A stretch of DNA of 35,296 nucleotides from Oscillospiraceae bacterium (GTDB lineage Bacteria > Bacillota > Clostridia > Oscillospirales > Oscillospiraceae): NCBI GenBank assembly GCA_902778275.1, contig CACYXE010000019.1, positions 1-35,296 of the forward strand, in the 5' to 3' direction. The translations under genes were made by a program, and so were the position numbers. The notes under the pieces were generated by a model. That model ran no database searches. It saw only the letters and a list, made by a program, of their open reading frames with translations, and was not told where the DNA came from. Numbering within the stretch: the stretch's first letter is position 1; each line of letters opens with the position of its first letter. This document shows, piece by piece, positions 6,766 to 15,038 of this stretch.

Positions 6766-9006
6766 TTACTCCTCGATCAAAGACAGCTGTTCCTCGCCCC
6801 TGTCTTCGGGCTTGAGCAGAGCCCCGGCCGCCGGCAGAGAGTGGGCGCGGTAGCGGCTCACATTCCGGATGCGGGTCTCCTTTACGGGCGCCGCCCCGGT
6901 CAGGCTGCGCTTGGCCTTCAACGCCATCACGTTGACGCCCTGGGCCGTGCGGCTGGTCTTGGTCTGCAGCAGGGCGCTGTTGAACACCAGGGCACGGTCA
7001 TCGCTGGCAAAGCAGGCAATCTCCATCTCATCATGCAGGACGATCACCGCCTTCAGCGGGCTCTTGTCCGAATAGGCGTTGATGAGCTTTTTCCGGTTGG
7101 TCTTGGTCTCGTAGGCGGACAGCTCGATCCGGGCCGCCTTTCCGTTTTCAAATACCAGCAGCAGATTCTTACTGTAGTCCCCCGGATCCACCATGGCCAG
7201 GACGCGCTCTCCCTCGTCCATCCGCAGCTCGGTGGGCAGGTATACGCCCAGGACCGAGGCCTTGCTGTCCTCAAAGTCGTATACATGGGCCTTGTAAAGC
7301 TGCTGCCGGTCCGTAAAGATCAGCAGATCCCGACGGTTGGAGGACTCAAAGCTGTCTCGCAGGCCGTCGCCCTCCTTGTATTTCTGCTCCCCGCTCATGC
7401 GCAGGGACTGGGCGGTGATCTTCTTGAAGTAGCCCTCCCGGGAAAGGAACAGGGTGACCGGATAGTCCTCCACCTGCTCCGTCAGGTCGAATTCCTCCAC
7501 CTCGTCGGCGTAGACGATGCCGGTCTTGCGGGGGATGACGTACTTCTTGTTGATCTGTTTGAGCTCGTCGATGATGATGCTGCGGATCCTGCGCCGGTTG
7601 TTGAGCGTCGCTTCCAGCTCTTCGATATCCTTCTCCAGTTCATCGGTCTCGGCAGTACACTTGAGGATATACTCGCGGTTGATGTTGCGCAGCTTGATCT
7701 CCGCCACATACTCTGCCTGGACCTGGTCGATACCGAAGCCCATCATCAGATTGGGCACGACCTCGGATTCCAGTTCGGTATTGCGGATGATGGCGATGGC
7801 CTTGTCGATATCCAGCAGGATCTTTTCCAGACCCTTGAGCAGGTGCAGCTTGTCCTTCTTCTTGGCCAGCTCAAAGTAGACCCGGCGGCGGACGCACTCC
7901 ATGCGCCAGGCAGTCCACTCGTCCAGGATCTCCCGCACGCCCATGACCTTGGGATTGCCGGCCACCAGAATGTTGAAGTTGCAGGGAAAAGCGTCCTGCA
8001 GAGTGGTCATCTTGAACAGCTTCTGCATGAGCTTGTCCGGATCCACGCCGCGCTTGAGGTCGATGGCCAGGCGCAGGCCGCCCAGATCCGTCTCGTCCCG
8101 CATGTCGTTGATCTCCCGGATCTTGCCGGTTTTGATCAGCTCCGCCACCTTGTCGATGACGGCCTCCGAGGTGGTGGTATACGGGATCTCGTAGACCTCG
8201 ATGATGTTTTCCTTTTTCAGGAAGCGCCAGCGGGCCCGCACCTTGACGCTGCCCCGGCCGCTGCGGTATATGTTCTCCATCTCCGTGCGATCATAGATGA
8301 TCTCCCCACCGGTGGGAAAGTCCGGGGCAGGCATGGTGGAGAGGATATCGTGATCCGGATCCCGCAAATAGTTTATGGTGGTCTCGCATACCTCGTTCAG
8401 GTTGAAGCCGCAGATCTGGCTGGCCATGCCCACGGCGATGCCGGAGTTGGCGGAGACCAGCACATTGGGGAAGGCCGTGGGCAAAAGCGTCGGCTCCTTC
8501 ATGCTGCCGTCATAGTTGTCCGCGAAATCCACGGTATCCTTGTCGATATCCCGGAAGACCTCGCCGCAGATGGCGGAGAGCTTGGCCTCGGTATAACGGG
8601 AGGCCGCGCAGGACATATCCCGGGAATAGACCTTGCCGAAGTTGCCCTTGGAGTCCACAAAGGGCGTCAGCAGCGCCTGATAGCCCACGGAGAGACGGAC
8701 CATGGTCTCATAGATGGCCGCGTCGCCGTGGGGATTGAGCTTCATGGTCTGGCCCACGATGTTGGCGCTCTTGGTGCGGCTGCCGCTGAGCAGGCCCATC
8801 TTGAACATGGTGTACAGCAGCTTCCGATGAGAGGGCTTGAAGCCGTCGATCTCCGGAATGGCGCGGGAGACGATGACGCTCATGGCATAGGGCATATAGT
8901 TGGTCTCCAGGGTTTCGGTGATGGGCTGTTCCAGCACCTCTGCCCGCAGGCCGACCACATCCGGATTATCGTATTTTTTCTTTTCCTGTACTTTTTTCTT
9001 TGCCAT
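6766..9006 (-). CDS. Type IIA topoisomerase subunit A, ParC/GyrA-like
   Basis: 746 aa. This is the DNA-breaking subunit of a type II topoisomerase that passes one duplex through another using ATP from its ParE-like partner. The winged-helix core holds the catalytic Tyr138 in 'AASRYTEAKL'; the quinolone-pocket helix reads 'NPHGDAAIYE' (91-100). A coiled coil (about 355-470) and a C-terminal beta-pinwheel region follow. No clear GyrA box is seen, which favours a ParC-type over a gyrase A role, and the length is shorter than a typical GyrA. The residue equivalent to GyrA Ser83 is Ala96, and that of Asp87 is Glu100. It starts 1 nt after the zinc-ribbon gene. Divergent clostridial copies like this often coexist with canonical GyrAB. 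Confidence 0.88.
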   Translation of the reverse strand: MAKKKVQEKKKYDNPDVVGLRAEVLEQPITETLETNYMPYAMSVIVSRAIPEIDGFKPSHRKLLYTMFKMGLLSGSRTKSANIVGQTMKLNPHGDAAIYETMVRLSVGYQALLTPFVDSKGNFGKVYSRDMSCAASRYTEAKLSAICGEVFRDIDKDTVDFADNYDGSMKEPTLLPTAFPNVLVSANSGIAVGMASQICGFNLNEVCETTINYLRDPDHDILSTMPAPDFPTGGEIIYDRTEMENIYRSGRGSVKVRARWRFLKKENIIEVYEIPYTTTSEAVIDKVAELIKTGKIREINDMRDETDLGGLRLAIDLKRGVDPDKLMQKLFKMTTLQDAFPCNFNILVAGNPKVMGVREILDEWTAWRMECVRRRVYFELAKKKDKLHLLKGLEKILLDIDKAIAIIRNTELESEVVPNLMMGFGIDQVQAEYVAEIKLRNINREYILKCTAETDELEKDIEELEATLNNRRRIRSIIIDELKQINKKYVIPRKTGIVYADEVEEFDLTEQVEDYPVTLFLSREGYFKKITAQSLRMSGEQKYKEGDGLRDSFESSNRRDLLIFTDRQQLYKAHVYDFEDSKASVLGVYLPTELRMDEGERVLAMVDPGDYSKNLLLVFENGKAARIELSAYETKTNRKKLINAYSDKSPLKAVIVLHDEMEIACFASDDRALVFNSALLQTKTSRTAQGVNVMALKAKRSLTGAAPVKETRIRNVSRYRAHSLPAAGALLKPEDRGEEQLSLIEE

Positions 9007-9007
9007 A

Positions 9008-9301
9008 TTACTTCTTAACTTTCTTTCCCGTTATCAGATTCCTGCGGCACTTGGGGCAGCTCTTTACCGCCAGCACCCCTCCGAAGATGCGCTTGCCGCA
9101 ATAGGGGCAGCGGCAGTATTTATAGATCACAAACAGGGCCGCGGCGATCATGGCGAAGGCCGCGATCACCAGCACCCACTGGGCGGTGGAGTTCTGCGGT
9201 ACCAGCAGCGCAGACGCGAGTCCCAGGACGATGACCAGGATCAACAGGTATTTCACGATCTTCTGACCGTATTCGAAGGTTCTGTCGTAGCGTGCTTTCA
9301 T
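9008..9301 (-). CDS. Small two-pass membrane protein with zinc ribbon
   Basis: 97 aa. An N-terminal basic segment is followed by two membrane spans (about 17-37 and 43-66). The cytosolic tail then has two CxxC knuckles ('CPYCGKR' and 'SCPKCRRN'), a zinc ribbon. I do not recognise the family. The start ATG 9301 has GGGAGGA at proper spacing and lies 13 nt after the ParE-like stop. The gene is therefore wedged between the two topoisomerase subunits, 1 nt before the ParC-like start. Function unknown. Confidence 0.82.
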   Translation of the reverse strand: MKARYDRTFEYGQKIVKYLLILVIVLGLASALLVPQNSTAQWVLVIAAFAMIAAALFVIYKYCRCPYCGKRIFGGVLAVKSCPKCRRNLITGKKVKK

Positions 9302-9314
9302 GGCCGTCCTCCCC

Positions 9315-11309
9315 TCAGGATATATCCGCCAGGTCCAGATACCGGGCGCCGAACTCCGCGATGTGGTTCTTCCGCCCCTCCAGATTGTCCCCCAGCAGCA
9401 GGTCGAAGACCTCCGCCATCCGCTCCGCATCCTCGGGCACAACCTTGATCAGGCGCCGGGTCTCCGGGTTCATGGTAGTCATCCACATCATGTCCGGATC
9501 GTTCTCGCCCAGGCCCTTGCTGCGGTTGATGCTGGCCTTGGCGCCGTTCAGGCTTTCGATGATCTCCGCCTTCTCCCGGTCGGAATAGGCGAAGTAGGTC
9601 TTCCCCTTGCTCTCGATCTCATACAGCGGGGATTCGGCAATGTACACGTAGCCCTCGCGGATCAGCGTGGGCACCAGGCGGTAGAGCATGGTCAGGATCA
9701 GCGTGCGGATCTGAAAGCCGTCCACGTCAGCGTCGGTGCAGATGATCACCTTGTTCCAGCGCAGGCTGTTCAGATCGAAGCTGCTCAGATCCTTGGTGTG
9801 CTTGTCCCTGACCTCCACCCCGCAGCCCAGCACCTTCATCAGATCGGTGATGACGTCGCTCTTGAAGATACGCACGTAGTCCGCCTTCAGACAGTTGAGG
9901 ATCTTGCCGCGCACCGGCATGATGCCCTGGAACTCCGCGTCCCGGGACAGCTTGCAGGCGCCCAGAGCGGAGTCGCCCTCCACGATGTAGATCTCCCGCT
10001 GCTCCGGGTCCCGGCTGCGGCAGTCCACGAATTTCTGGACCCGGTTGGCGATGTCGATGCTGCCGGAGAGCTTTTTCTTCATACCCTGCCGGGCCCGCTC
10101 CGCGGTCTCACGGCTGCGCTTGTTGATGAGCACCTGCTCCGCGATCCGGTCCGCCTCGGGCTTGTTTTCGATAAAGTAGACCTCCAGCTGGGATTTGAAG
10201 AACTCCGTCATGGCCGTCTGGATGAAACGGTTGTTGATGGCCTTCTTGGTCTGGTTCTCGTAGGAGGTCTGGGTGGAAAAGCAGTTGGTCACCAGCACCA
10301 GGCAGTCCTGGATGTCCTGAAACTTGATGGAGCTTTCGTTTTTCTGGTATTTCCCGATCTGCTTGATGTAGCCGTCAATGGCGGAGAGAAAGGCGCTCTT
10401 GACCGCCCTGTCCGGCGCGCCGCCGTTTTCCAGCCAGGAGGAGTTGTGGTAATACTCCAGCGCAGTGGTCCTGTTGGAAAAACAGAAAGCGGCGGAGATC
10501 TTCACCTTGTATTCGGGCTTGTCTTCCCGGTCCCGCCCTTTGCGCTCGGTGGAGATGAAGCTTGGCGCGGTAAGCGTCGGCTCCCCGGCCAGTTCCTTCA
10601 CATAGTCCATGATGCCGTCGCTGTAGCGGAAATCCCGGGTCTCGAATTTGCTGCCTTTCTGCAGGCGCAGCCGGAAAGTGACGCCTGCATTGACCACCGC
10701 CTGGCGGTGCAGCACATCCTCAAAGTATTCCACCGGGATGTCGATATCGGTAAAGACCTCCAGGTCCGGTTTCCAACGGATGGTGGTGCCGGTCTTCTTC
10801 CGGTCCGCGGGCTCCACCTTCAGCTCCTGGCCCTTCTTGCCGGTCACCTTGCCTTTTTTGAAATGCAGGCTGTACTTGCTGCCGTCCCGCCACACGGTCA
10901 CGTCCATATACTCGGACGCGTATTGGGTGGCACAGGAGCCCAGGCCGTTGAGGCCCAGGGAATATTCATAATCGCCGCCGTCGTCGTTTTTATACTTGCC
11001 GCCGGCATAGAGCTCGCAGAAAACCAGTTCCCAGTTGTAGCGCTTCTCGGCGGGGTTCCAGTCCAGCGGGCAGCCGCGTCCAAAGTCCTCCACCTCGATG
11101 GATCTGTCTTCAAAATAGGTGAGCGTGATCAGATCGCCGTGGCCCTCGCGGGCCTCGTCGATGGCGTTGGACAGGATCTCGAATACGGCGTGTTCGCAGC
11201 CGTCCAGACCGTCCGAACCGAAGATGACCCCCGGGCGCTTGCGCACCCGGTCCGCCCCTTTCAGCTGGGAAATACTGTCGTTTCCGTATTGCTCGGTGGT
11301 TTTGCTCAT
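9315..11309 (-). CDS. Type IIA topoisomerase subunit B, ParE/GyrB-like
   Basis: 664 aa ATPase subunit. The GHKL ATPase domain has the catalytic Glu and Asn in 'FEILSNAIDEA' (E44, N48) and an 'EDFGRG' motif (75-80). Next come a transducer domain (about 205-400), a TOPRIM domain with 'EGDSALG' (444-450) and 'DADVDG' (526-531), and a C-terminal tail with 'KGLGENDPDMMWMTTMNPETR'-type sequence (from 598). The usual 'GGLHGVG' ATP-lid loop reads 'LGLNGLG' (118-124), so the protein is divergent. It lacks the long insertions of some GyrB proteins. First gene of the operon, with an AAAGGG ribosome site. It would pair with the ParC-like protein to decatenate or relax DNA. Confidence 0.88.
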   Translation of the reverse strand: MSKTTEQYGNDSISQLKGADRVRKRPGVIFGSDGLDGCEHAVFEILSNAIDEAREGHGDLITLTYFEDRSIEVEDFGRGCPLDWNPAEKRYNWELVFCELYAGGKYKNDDGGDYEYSLGLNGLGSCATQYASEYMDVTVWRDGSKYSLHFKKGKVTGKKGQELKVEPADRKKTGTTIRWKPDLEVFTDIDIPVEYFEDVLHRQAVVNAGVTFRLRLQKGSKFETRDFRYSDGIMDYVKELAGEPTLTAPSFISTERKGRDREDKPEYKVKISAAFCFSNRTTALEYYHNSSWLENGGAPDRAVKSAFLSAIDGYIKQIGKYQKNESSIKFQDIQDCLVLVTNCFSTQTSYENQTKKAINNRFIQTAMTEFFKSQLEVYFIENKPEADRIAEQVLINKRSRETAERARQGMKKKLSGSIDIANRVQKFVDCRSRDPEQREIYIVEGDSALGACKLSRDAEFQGIMPVRGKILNCLKADYVRIFKSDVITDLMKVLGCGVEVRDKHTKDLSSFDLNSLRWNKVIICTDADVDGFQIRTLILTMLYRLVPTLIREGYVYIAESPLYEIESKGKTYFAYSDREKAEIIESLNGAKASINRSKGLGENDPDMMWMTTMNPETRRLIKVVPEDAERMAEVFDLLLGDNLEGRKNHIAEFGARYLDLADIS

Positions 11310-11364
11310 ACAGGTACCCTTTCACTATATCTTGTGTTCATATCTGTCATTCTTTAACTGATAT

Positions 11365-11393
11365 AGTTTAACACCCGGTGTCAAATAAAGCAA
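11365..11393 (-). promoter_or_regulatory. Candidate promoter and operator of the topoisomerase operon
   Basis: On the minus strand, TTGCTT (11388-11393) and TAAACT (11365-11370) are 17 nt apart. A 19-bp near-palindrome (11367-11385, arms TTTaACACC/GGTGTcAAA, one mismatched pair) fills the spacer and overlaps the -10. This suggests a repressor site. No known regulator is recognised. Confidence 0.4.
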
Positions 11394-11701
11394 GAACAAG
11401 GGCGCTTCATAGCCGTTTCAAAAAAGTTACAGCGTAGTAAGCGTCCCTGTTTCTGCATATAATCAAAGGGCGGACCGCACTGCAGTCCGCCCCGCGGCAG
11501 GATATTCTCCCACACGGGAAACCTCTCCGGCCGCTTGACATTCTTTCGTTTTGGATGTATTCATATAATGATTTATATGAATTTCATCCGCGGCTGTCTT
11601 TCTCTCGCCGCCGAAAGGCTGTCCGGGAGATAGTATGTGCCGTTTTGTCCGCTTTACAACGGAAGCTTTTTCCGCTGATTCTATGGAAAGGGATATGCTC
11701 T
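11394..11701. other. Intergenic region between the topoisomerase operon and the bofA-like gene
   Basis: About 308 bp with no convincing gene. It holds a 7-bp stem (GGCGGAC/GTCCGCC, 11469-11475/11485-11491) without a T-tract. An isolated TATAAT at 11458-11463 has a poor -35. Near 11535-11569, a perfect TTGACA and a perfect TATAAT lie 23 nt apart, too far for one standard promoter. One of these probably drives the bofA-like gene. Confidence 0.5.
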
Positions 11702-11965
11702 ATGGACACCATTTCCGCCATTTTGATGCTTGCAGCCGCCTTGATCCTGATCGTGATCCTGGTCAAGGTGCTGGCCGCGCCCATCCGCCTGCTTTTCAAG
11801 CTGGCCATCAACGCGGCCCTGGGCTTTGTGATCCTCTTCGTGGTCAACTTCTTCGGGGAGTTCATAGGCGTCAGCCTGGGCATCAATCTCATCAACGCCC
11901 TGATCGCCGGTTTTCTCGGCGTACCCGGGGTGATCCTGCTGGTGCTGATTTCACTGTTGTTCTGA
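11702..11965 (+). CDS. BofA-family protein (pro-sigma-K processing inhibitor type)
   Basis: 87 aa, the usual length for the family, with two or three hydrophobic segments. The conserved pattern 'AAPIRLLFKLAINAALGF' and 'GINLINALIAGFLGVPGVILL' matches BofA/SigK-inhibitory proteins. In B. subtilis, BofA sits in the mother-cell forespore-engulfing membrane and restrains the SpoIVFB protease that activates sigma-K. Start ATG 11702 is preceded by AAAGGGAT. An in-frame upstream ATG (11555) would add an unconserved basic extension and is rejected. It indicates a spore-former or a descendant of one. Confidence 0.85.
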   Translation: MDTISAILMLAAALILIVILVKVLAAPIRLLFKLAINAALGFVILFVVNFFGEFIGVSLGINLINALIAGFLGVPGVILLVLISLLF

Positions 11966-11983
11966 TTTCTCACGAAAAAGGAA

Positions 11984-12020
11984 AACGCCCTGCCGCTTAT
12001 GAGATAAGCGGCAGGGCGTT
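11984..12020 (-). terminator. Terminator of the murF operon (17-bp perfect stem)
   Basis: A perfect 17-bp stem (11984-12000 with 12004-12020) closes a 3-nt loop. On the minus strand it is followed by TTTTCCTTTTT, so it ends the leftward murF-HAD-mgtC operon. It also lies past the rightward bofA-like stop and may act on both. Confidence 0.85.
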
Positions 12021-12032
12021 CATCATATTCCG

Positions 12033-12758
12033 TCACAGGGAACTGTTGCTGACAGAAAGGATCTCCGGGTGGCTTTCCATGAAATCCTTCATCTCCGCGT
12101 AGCTGATCTCCGTGCGCCGGCGTATGGTCAGATCGTAGTCTGTGGTCCCGTCCTTTCTGCGTGTGATCCTGCTGTTTACGGGATGGGCCTTCCACCGGTC
12201 CAGCTGCTCCGTCAGAGAGCGGTTGAATTCATGTCCGTTCTCCACCGTGAAGTGCAGGCGGCTGGTGGCATAAGCGTCCGTCCAGGCAGCGAAGTGATAC
12301 AGCATCCACTGCAGCAATGTCACCAGAACAGTGGCGGCCAGCCCAACGATCCACATACCGGCACCCATGGCCAGGCCGATGGCGGCTGTAGCCCAGATAC
12401 AGGCCGCCGCGCTCAGGCCCTTGACGATGCCTTCGTTTTTGAAGATCACACCGGCGCCCAGGAAGCCGATGCCGCTGACCACCTGGGCCGCAACGCGGGC
12501 GGGATCGGCGCCCCGGGTCCCGCTGAGAGCGGCACCTCCCACATTCGTCAGGTCCACAAAGCCGTATTTCGAGATGACCATGATCAGGGAAGCCGCGCAG
12601 CACACGATGATGTGCGTGCGGATCCCGCCCTCTTTGAAATGCTTGCTGCGTTGGTAACCGATGGCCGCTCCGCACAGGCAGGCCGCCACAAGCCGAAGGC
12701 AAAAGTCCAGCTGCTGCAGCATACTGAACTGGCTGTTGAAGTATTCGAAAAAAGTCAT
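12033..12758 (-). CDS. MgtC/SapB family membrane protein
   Basis: 241 aa. Four or five membrane segments span about residues 15-145 and include the family motifs 'RLVAACLCGAAIGYQR', 'GGIRTHIIV' and 'QVVSGIGFLGAGVIFK'. A soluble C-terminal domain (about 155-241) resembles the ACT-like domain of MgtC proteins. MgtC modulates F-type ATP synthase and magnesium homeostasis in some bacteria, but the role of clostridial copies is less clear. Start ATG 12758 follows GGAGG; an upstream ATG at 12779 overlaps that ribosome site. Third gene of the murF operon. Confidence 0.9.
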   Translation of the reverse strand: MTFFEYFNSQFSMLQQLDFCLRLVAACLCGAAIGYQRSKHFKEGGIRTHIIVCCAASLIMVISKYGFVDLTNVGGAALSGTRGADPARVAAQVVSGIGFLGAGVIFKNEGIVKGLSAAACIWATAAIGLAMGAGMWIVGLAATVLVTLLQWMLYHFAAWTDAYATSRLHFTVENGHEFNRSLTEQLDRWKAHPVNSRITRRKDGTTDYDLTIRRRTEISYAEMKDFMESHPEILSVSNSSL

Positions 12759-12789
12759 TGCTCCCCGCCTCCTCTGCAAATCGAAATCT

Positions 12790-13506
12790 CTATCCCGGAA
12801 AGAGTTCCGCCAACACGCCGGGCAGCTCCGCCAGGTCGTGGATAATGAAATCCGGCGTGATGTCCGGCCGCGGATCTTTGTTCCCGGGGTTATACCAGCA
12901 GGTCCTGATCCCGGCGTTGATGCCGCCGCGGATATCCGAGCTCAGGCTGTCCCCCACGATGAGGGCCCGTTCCCGGTCAAAGCCGGGGATCTGCGCAAAA
13001 CAGCGTTCAAAAAAAGCCGCCGTGGGTTTTTCATAGCCGATTTCCTCGGAAATGAAGATCTTCTCAAAATATCTGCCGATCCCGGCGCTGGCGATCCTTC
13101 CGGCCTGGACGCTGCCGGTGCCGTTGGACACGATGTACAGAGCGTAGCTGCCGCAGAGATCGTCCAGCAGTTTCTCCGCGCCGGGCATGAAGTAATGGCC
13201 GATGGAGAGATTGCGCTCGTACAAATCCCGTGTCTTTTCCGCGGAACGATCCAGTCCCAGCTCCTGAAACAGGATCTCGAAACGCCGCAGCAGCACCTGC
13301 TCCCGGGTCAGCAGCCCCTCCTCCAGCAGTTCCCACTGCTGTTTGTTGATCTGGCTGTAGCGGGCTATGGTCTCCGGCGCCGGGTCCACCTGCATTTCCC
13401 GCAGGGCCTTTGCCAATGCCAGAGCCTCCGCCTTGTGAAAATCCAGCAGGGTATCGTCGATATCCAGCAAAACCGCCGGTTTGGCGGCAAACGTTTCCTT
13501 AGTCAT
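12790..13506 (-). CDS. HAD hydrolase, YjjG-like nucleotidase
   Basis: 238 aa. HAD motif I is 'LLDIDDTLLDF' (nucleophile D15, acid D17), motif II 'VSNGT', motif III the Lys in 'GYEKP', and motif IV 'IVGDSLSSDI'. The helical cap domain and the 'DIDDTL' start fit the YjjG group, which removes phosphate from nucleoside monophosphates, including damaged or non-canonical pyrimidines. Exact substrate is not shown by sequence. It overlaps the end of murF by 8 nt, suggesting translational coupling, and precedes the mgtC-like gene by 31 nt. Confidence 0.87.
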   Translation of the reverse strand: MTKETFAAKPAVLLDIDDTLLDFHKAEALALAKALREMQVDPAPETIARYSQINKQQWELLEEGLLTREQVLLRRFEILFQELGLDRSAEKTRDLYERNLSIGHYFMPGAEKLLDDLCGSYALYIVSNGTGSVQAGRIASAGIGRYFEKIFISEEIGYEKPTAAFFERCFAQIPGFDRERALIVGDSLSSDIRGGINAGIRTCWYNPGNKDPRPDITPDFIIHDLAELPGVLAELFPG

Positions 13507-14866
13507 GGGGCGTTCCCGCGTTCAGTTCCCGGATCGCATCGGCGATCTCCCAGAAACGCATCCCCTTGGACGCCTTCACCAGCACCGAATCCCCGCGCCG
13601 CAGCAGCAGCGGCAAGCGGGAAAGCAGCTCCTCCCGGCTTGCGAAAACATGCCCCTTTTCCCCGGCGCCCCGGCAAAAGGCCTCGCCCAGCGCGCCGTAG
13701 GACCAGACCGCGTCCGCGCCCTTATCGGCGGCATAGCGGCCGACCTCTTCATGCATCTCCGGGGAGCGCTCTCCCAGTTCCAGCATATCCCCTAAAATGC
13801 AGATATGCCGTCCTGGCAGTTCCATCAGGGAATCGATTCCGCACTTGGTGGAATCGGGATTGGCATTATAGCTGTCGTCGATCAAATGCAGAAAGCCGGT
13901 ATCGGCCAGGGCCGCCCGATGCCCCACGTTCTCAAAACGCGACAGGCCATGGACGATCTCTTCATCGCTGAGCCCCAACAGCATCCCCACCGCGGCGCCC
14001 TCCATGGCCGCATAGACCACATGTCTGCCGAAGGCCGGGATCGTCGCCGGGATCCGGCGCCCTTCGTACAGGAGCACACAACTGCTCCCGCCATCCTCCG
14101 TCATGCGGATCTCCTCCGCCCGCAGATCACAATGAGGCCCGAAGCCCACACGAAACTTTCTCTGCCTGCAGGGGAAGCCGTCCAGACGGGGGTCATCCCC
14201 GTTGACCACGATCACCGCGTCGTCCGGCATGAACTCCAGCATTTCCGTCTTGGCCCGGAGCACGCCCTCCAGGTCGTGGAGAAATTCCAGATGCGCATGG
14301 CCGATGACCGTGAAAACGCCAATGGTGGGCCGGGCCATCCGGGCGAGAGCGCGCATTTCGCCAAAGCCGGAGATCCCCATCTCCACCACCGCCGCCTGAT
14401 GCTCAGGTCCGATGCGGGACAGGGTTATGGGCACGCCGATCCGATTGTTCAAATTGCCCTCGGTTTTCAAAACGGAAAAGCGGCTGGACAGGACGGCGGA
14501 GATCATCTCCTTGGCCGTGGTCTTGCCCACGCTGCCGGTGATCCCGACGATAGGGAGGGCCAGCCTCTGCCGGTAAGCGGCTGCGATCCGCTCCAGCGCC
14601 TGCTGCACATCGGGCACCAGAAGGACGGGGCGCGTCTCCCCCTCCGGCAGCCGCTCTGCCAGACAACAGGCGGCGCCCTTGTCCAAGGCGGAGGAGATAT
14701 AGGCATGCCCATCGACCCGCTCGCCCTTGAAGGCGACAAAGAGATCGCCGGGGCCGACCTTGCGGCTGTCGATCACGATCCGTCCCAGCTCAGTATTTTC
14801 AAAAGACGCGCAGCTGATTCTGCCTCCGCAGGCAGCCGCGGCATCGGAAATGGTAAATCCACGCAT
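13499..14866 (-). CDS. murF: UDP-N-acetylmuramoyl-tripeptide--D-alanyl-D-alanine ligase
   Basis: 455 aa, normal length for MurF. It ligates D-Ala-D-Ala to the UDP-MurNAc-tripeptide in the cytosol, the last step in making the pentapeptide wall precursor. Visible are a MurF-type N-terminal substrate domain ('DSRKVGPGDLFVAFKGERVDGH', from residue 33), the ATP-binding loop 'GITGSVGKTTAKE' (108-120), the Mur-ligase 'NLNNRIGVPITL' and 'EMGISGFGEM' motifs, and the C-terminal 'DDSYNANPDS'. Start ATG 14866 has GGAGG 7 nt upstream. It heads an operon with a HAD phosphatase and an MgtC-like protein. No other mur or ddl gene is adjacent. Confidence 0.95.
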   Translation of the reverse strand: MRGFTISDAAAACGGRISCASFENTELGRIVIDSRKVGPGDLFVAFKGERVDGHAYISSALDKGAACCLAERLPEGETRPVLLVPDVQQALERIAAAYRQRLALPIVGITGSVGKTTAKEMISAVLSSRFSVLKTEGNLNNRIGVPITLSRIGPEHQAAVVEMGISGFGEMRALARMARPTIGVFTVIGHAHLEFLHDLEGVLRAKTEMLEFMPDDAVIVVNGDDPRLDGFPCRQRKFRVGFGPHCDLRAEEIRMTEDGGSSCVLLYEGRRIPATIPAFGRHVVYAAMEGAAVGMLLGLSDEEIVHGLSRFENVGHRAALADTGFLHLIDDSYNANPDSTKCGIDSLMELPGRHICILGDMLELGERSPEMHEEVGRYAADKGADAVWSYGALGEAFCRGAGEKGHVFASREELLSRLPLLLRRGDSVLVKASKGMRFWEIADAIRELNAGTPHD

Positions 14867-14887
14867 GTTCTCCCCTCCATTGATTGA

Positions 14888-14916
14888 AGTATAGCATATG
14901 GCCATACGTTATGCAA
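14888..14916 (-). promoter_or_regulatory. Promoter of the murF operon
   Basis: On the minus strand, TTGCAT (14911-14916) and TATACT (14888-14893) are separated by exactly 17 nt, about 22 nt before the start codon. A good sigma-A match. Confidence 0.75.
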
Positions 14917-14970
14917 AAATTATTTCCTTTCGTACCTTTGCAAAAAAGTAGTGCAAGTGGGAAAAGAGTG

Positions 14971-14979
14971 TGCTATAAT
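14971..14979 (+). promoter_or_regulatory. Extended -10 promoter of the exonuclease gene
   Basis: TGCTATAAT is a perfect extended -10. The -35 17 nt upstream (GTGCAA, 14951-14956) is weak, as is usual for extended -10 promoters. Confidence 0.65.
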
Positions 14980-15038
14980 AATTTTGTTATGCTGAAATGA
15001 CCGCGCACTGCGAGTTTACGATATACGAGGAACACACT

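Noticed and set aside
6754-11357. Two very long open frames on the plus strand opposite the topoisomerase genes
   Set aside because: They cover the antisense of recognisable ParC/ParE-like genes, have no ribosome sites at proper distance and no family features.
11555-11701. N-terminal extension of the bofA-like gene from an upstream ATG
   Set aside because: The extension is unconserved and basic and overlaps promoter-like sequence. ATG 11702 has a suitable ribosome site and gives the normal BofA length.
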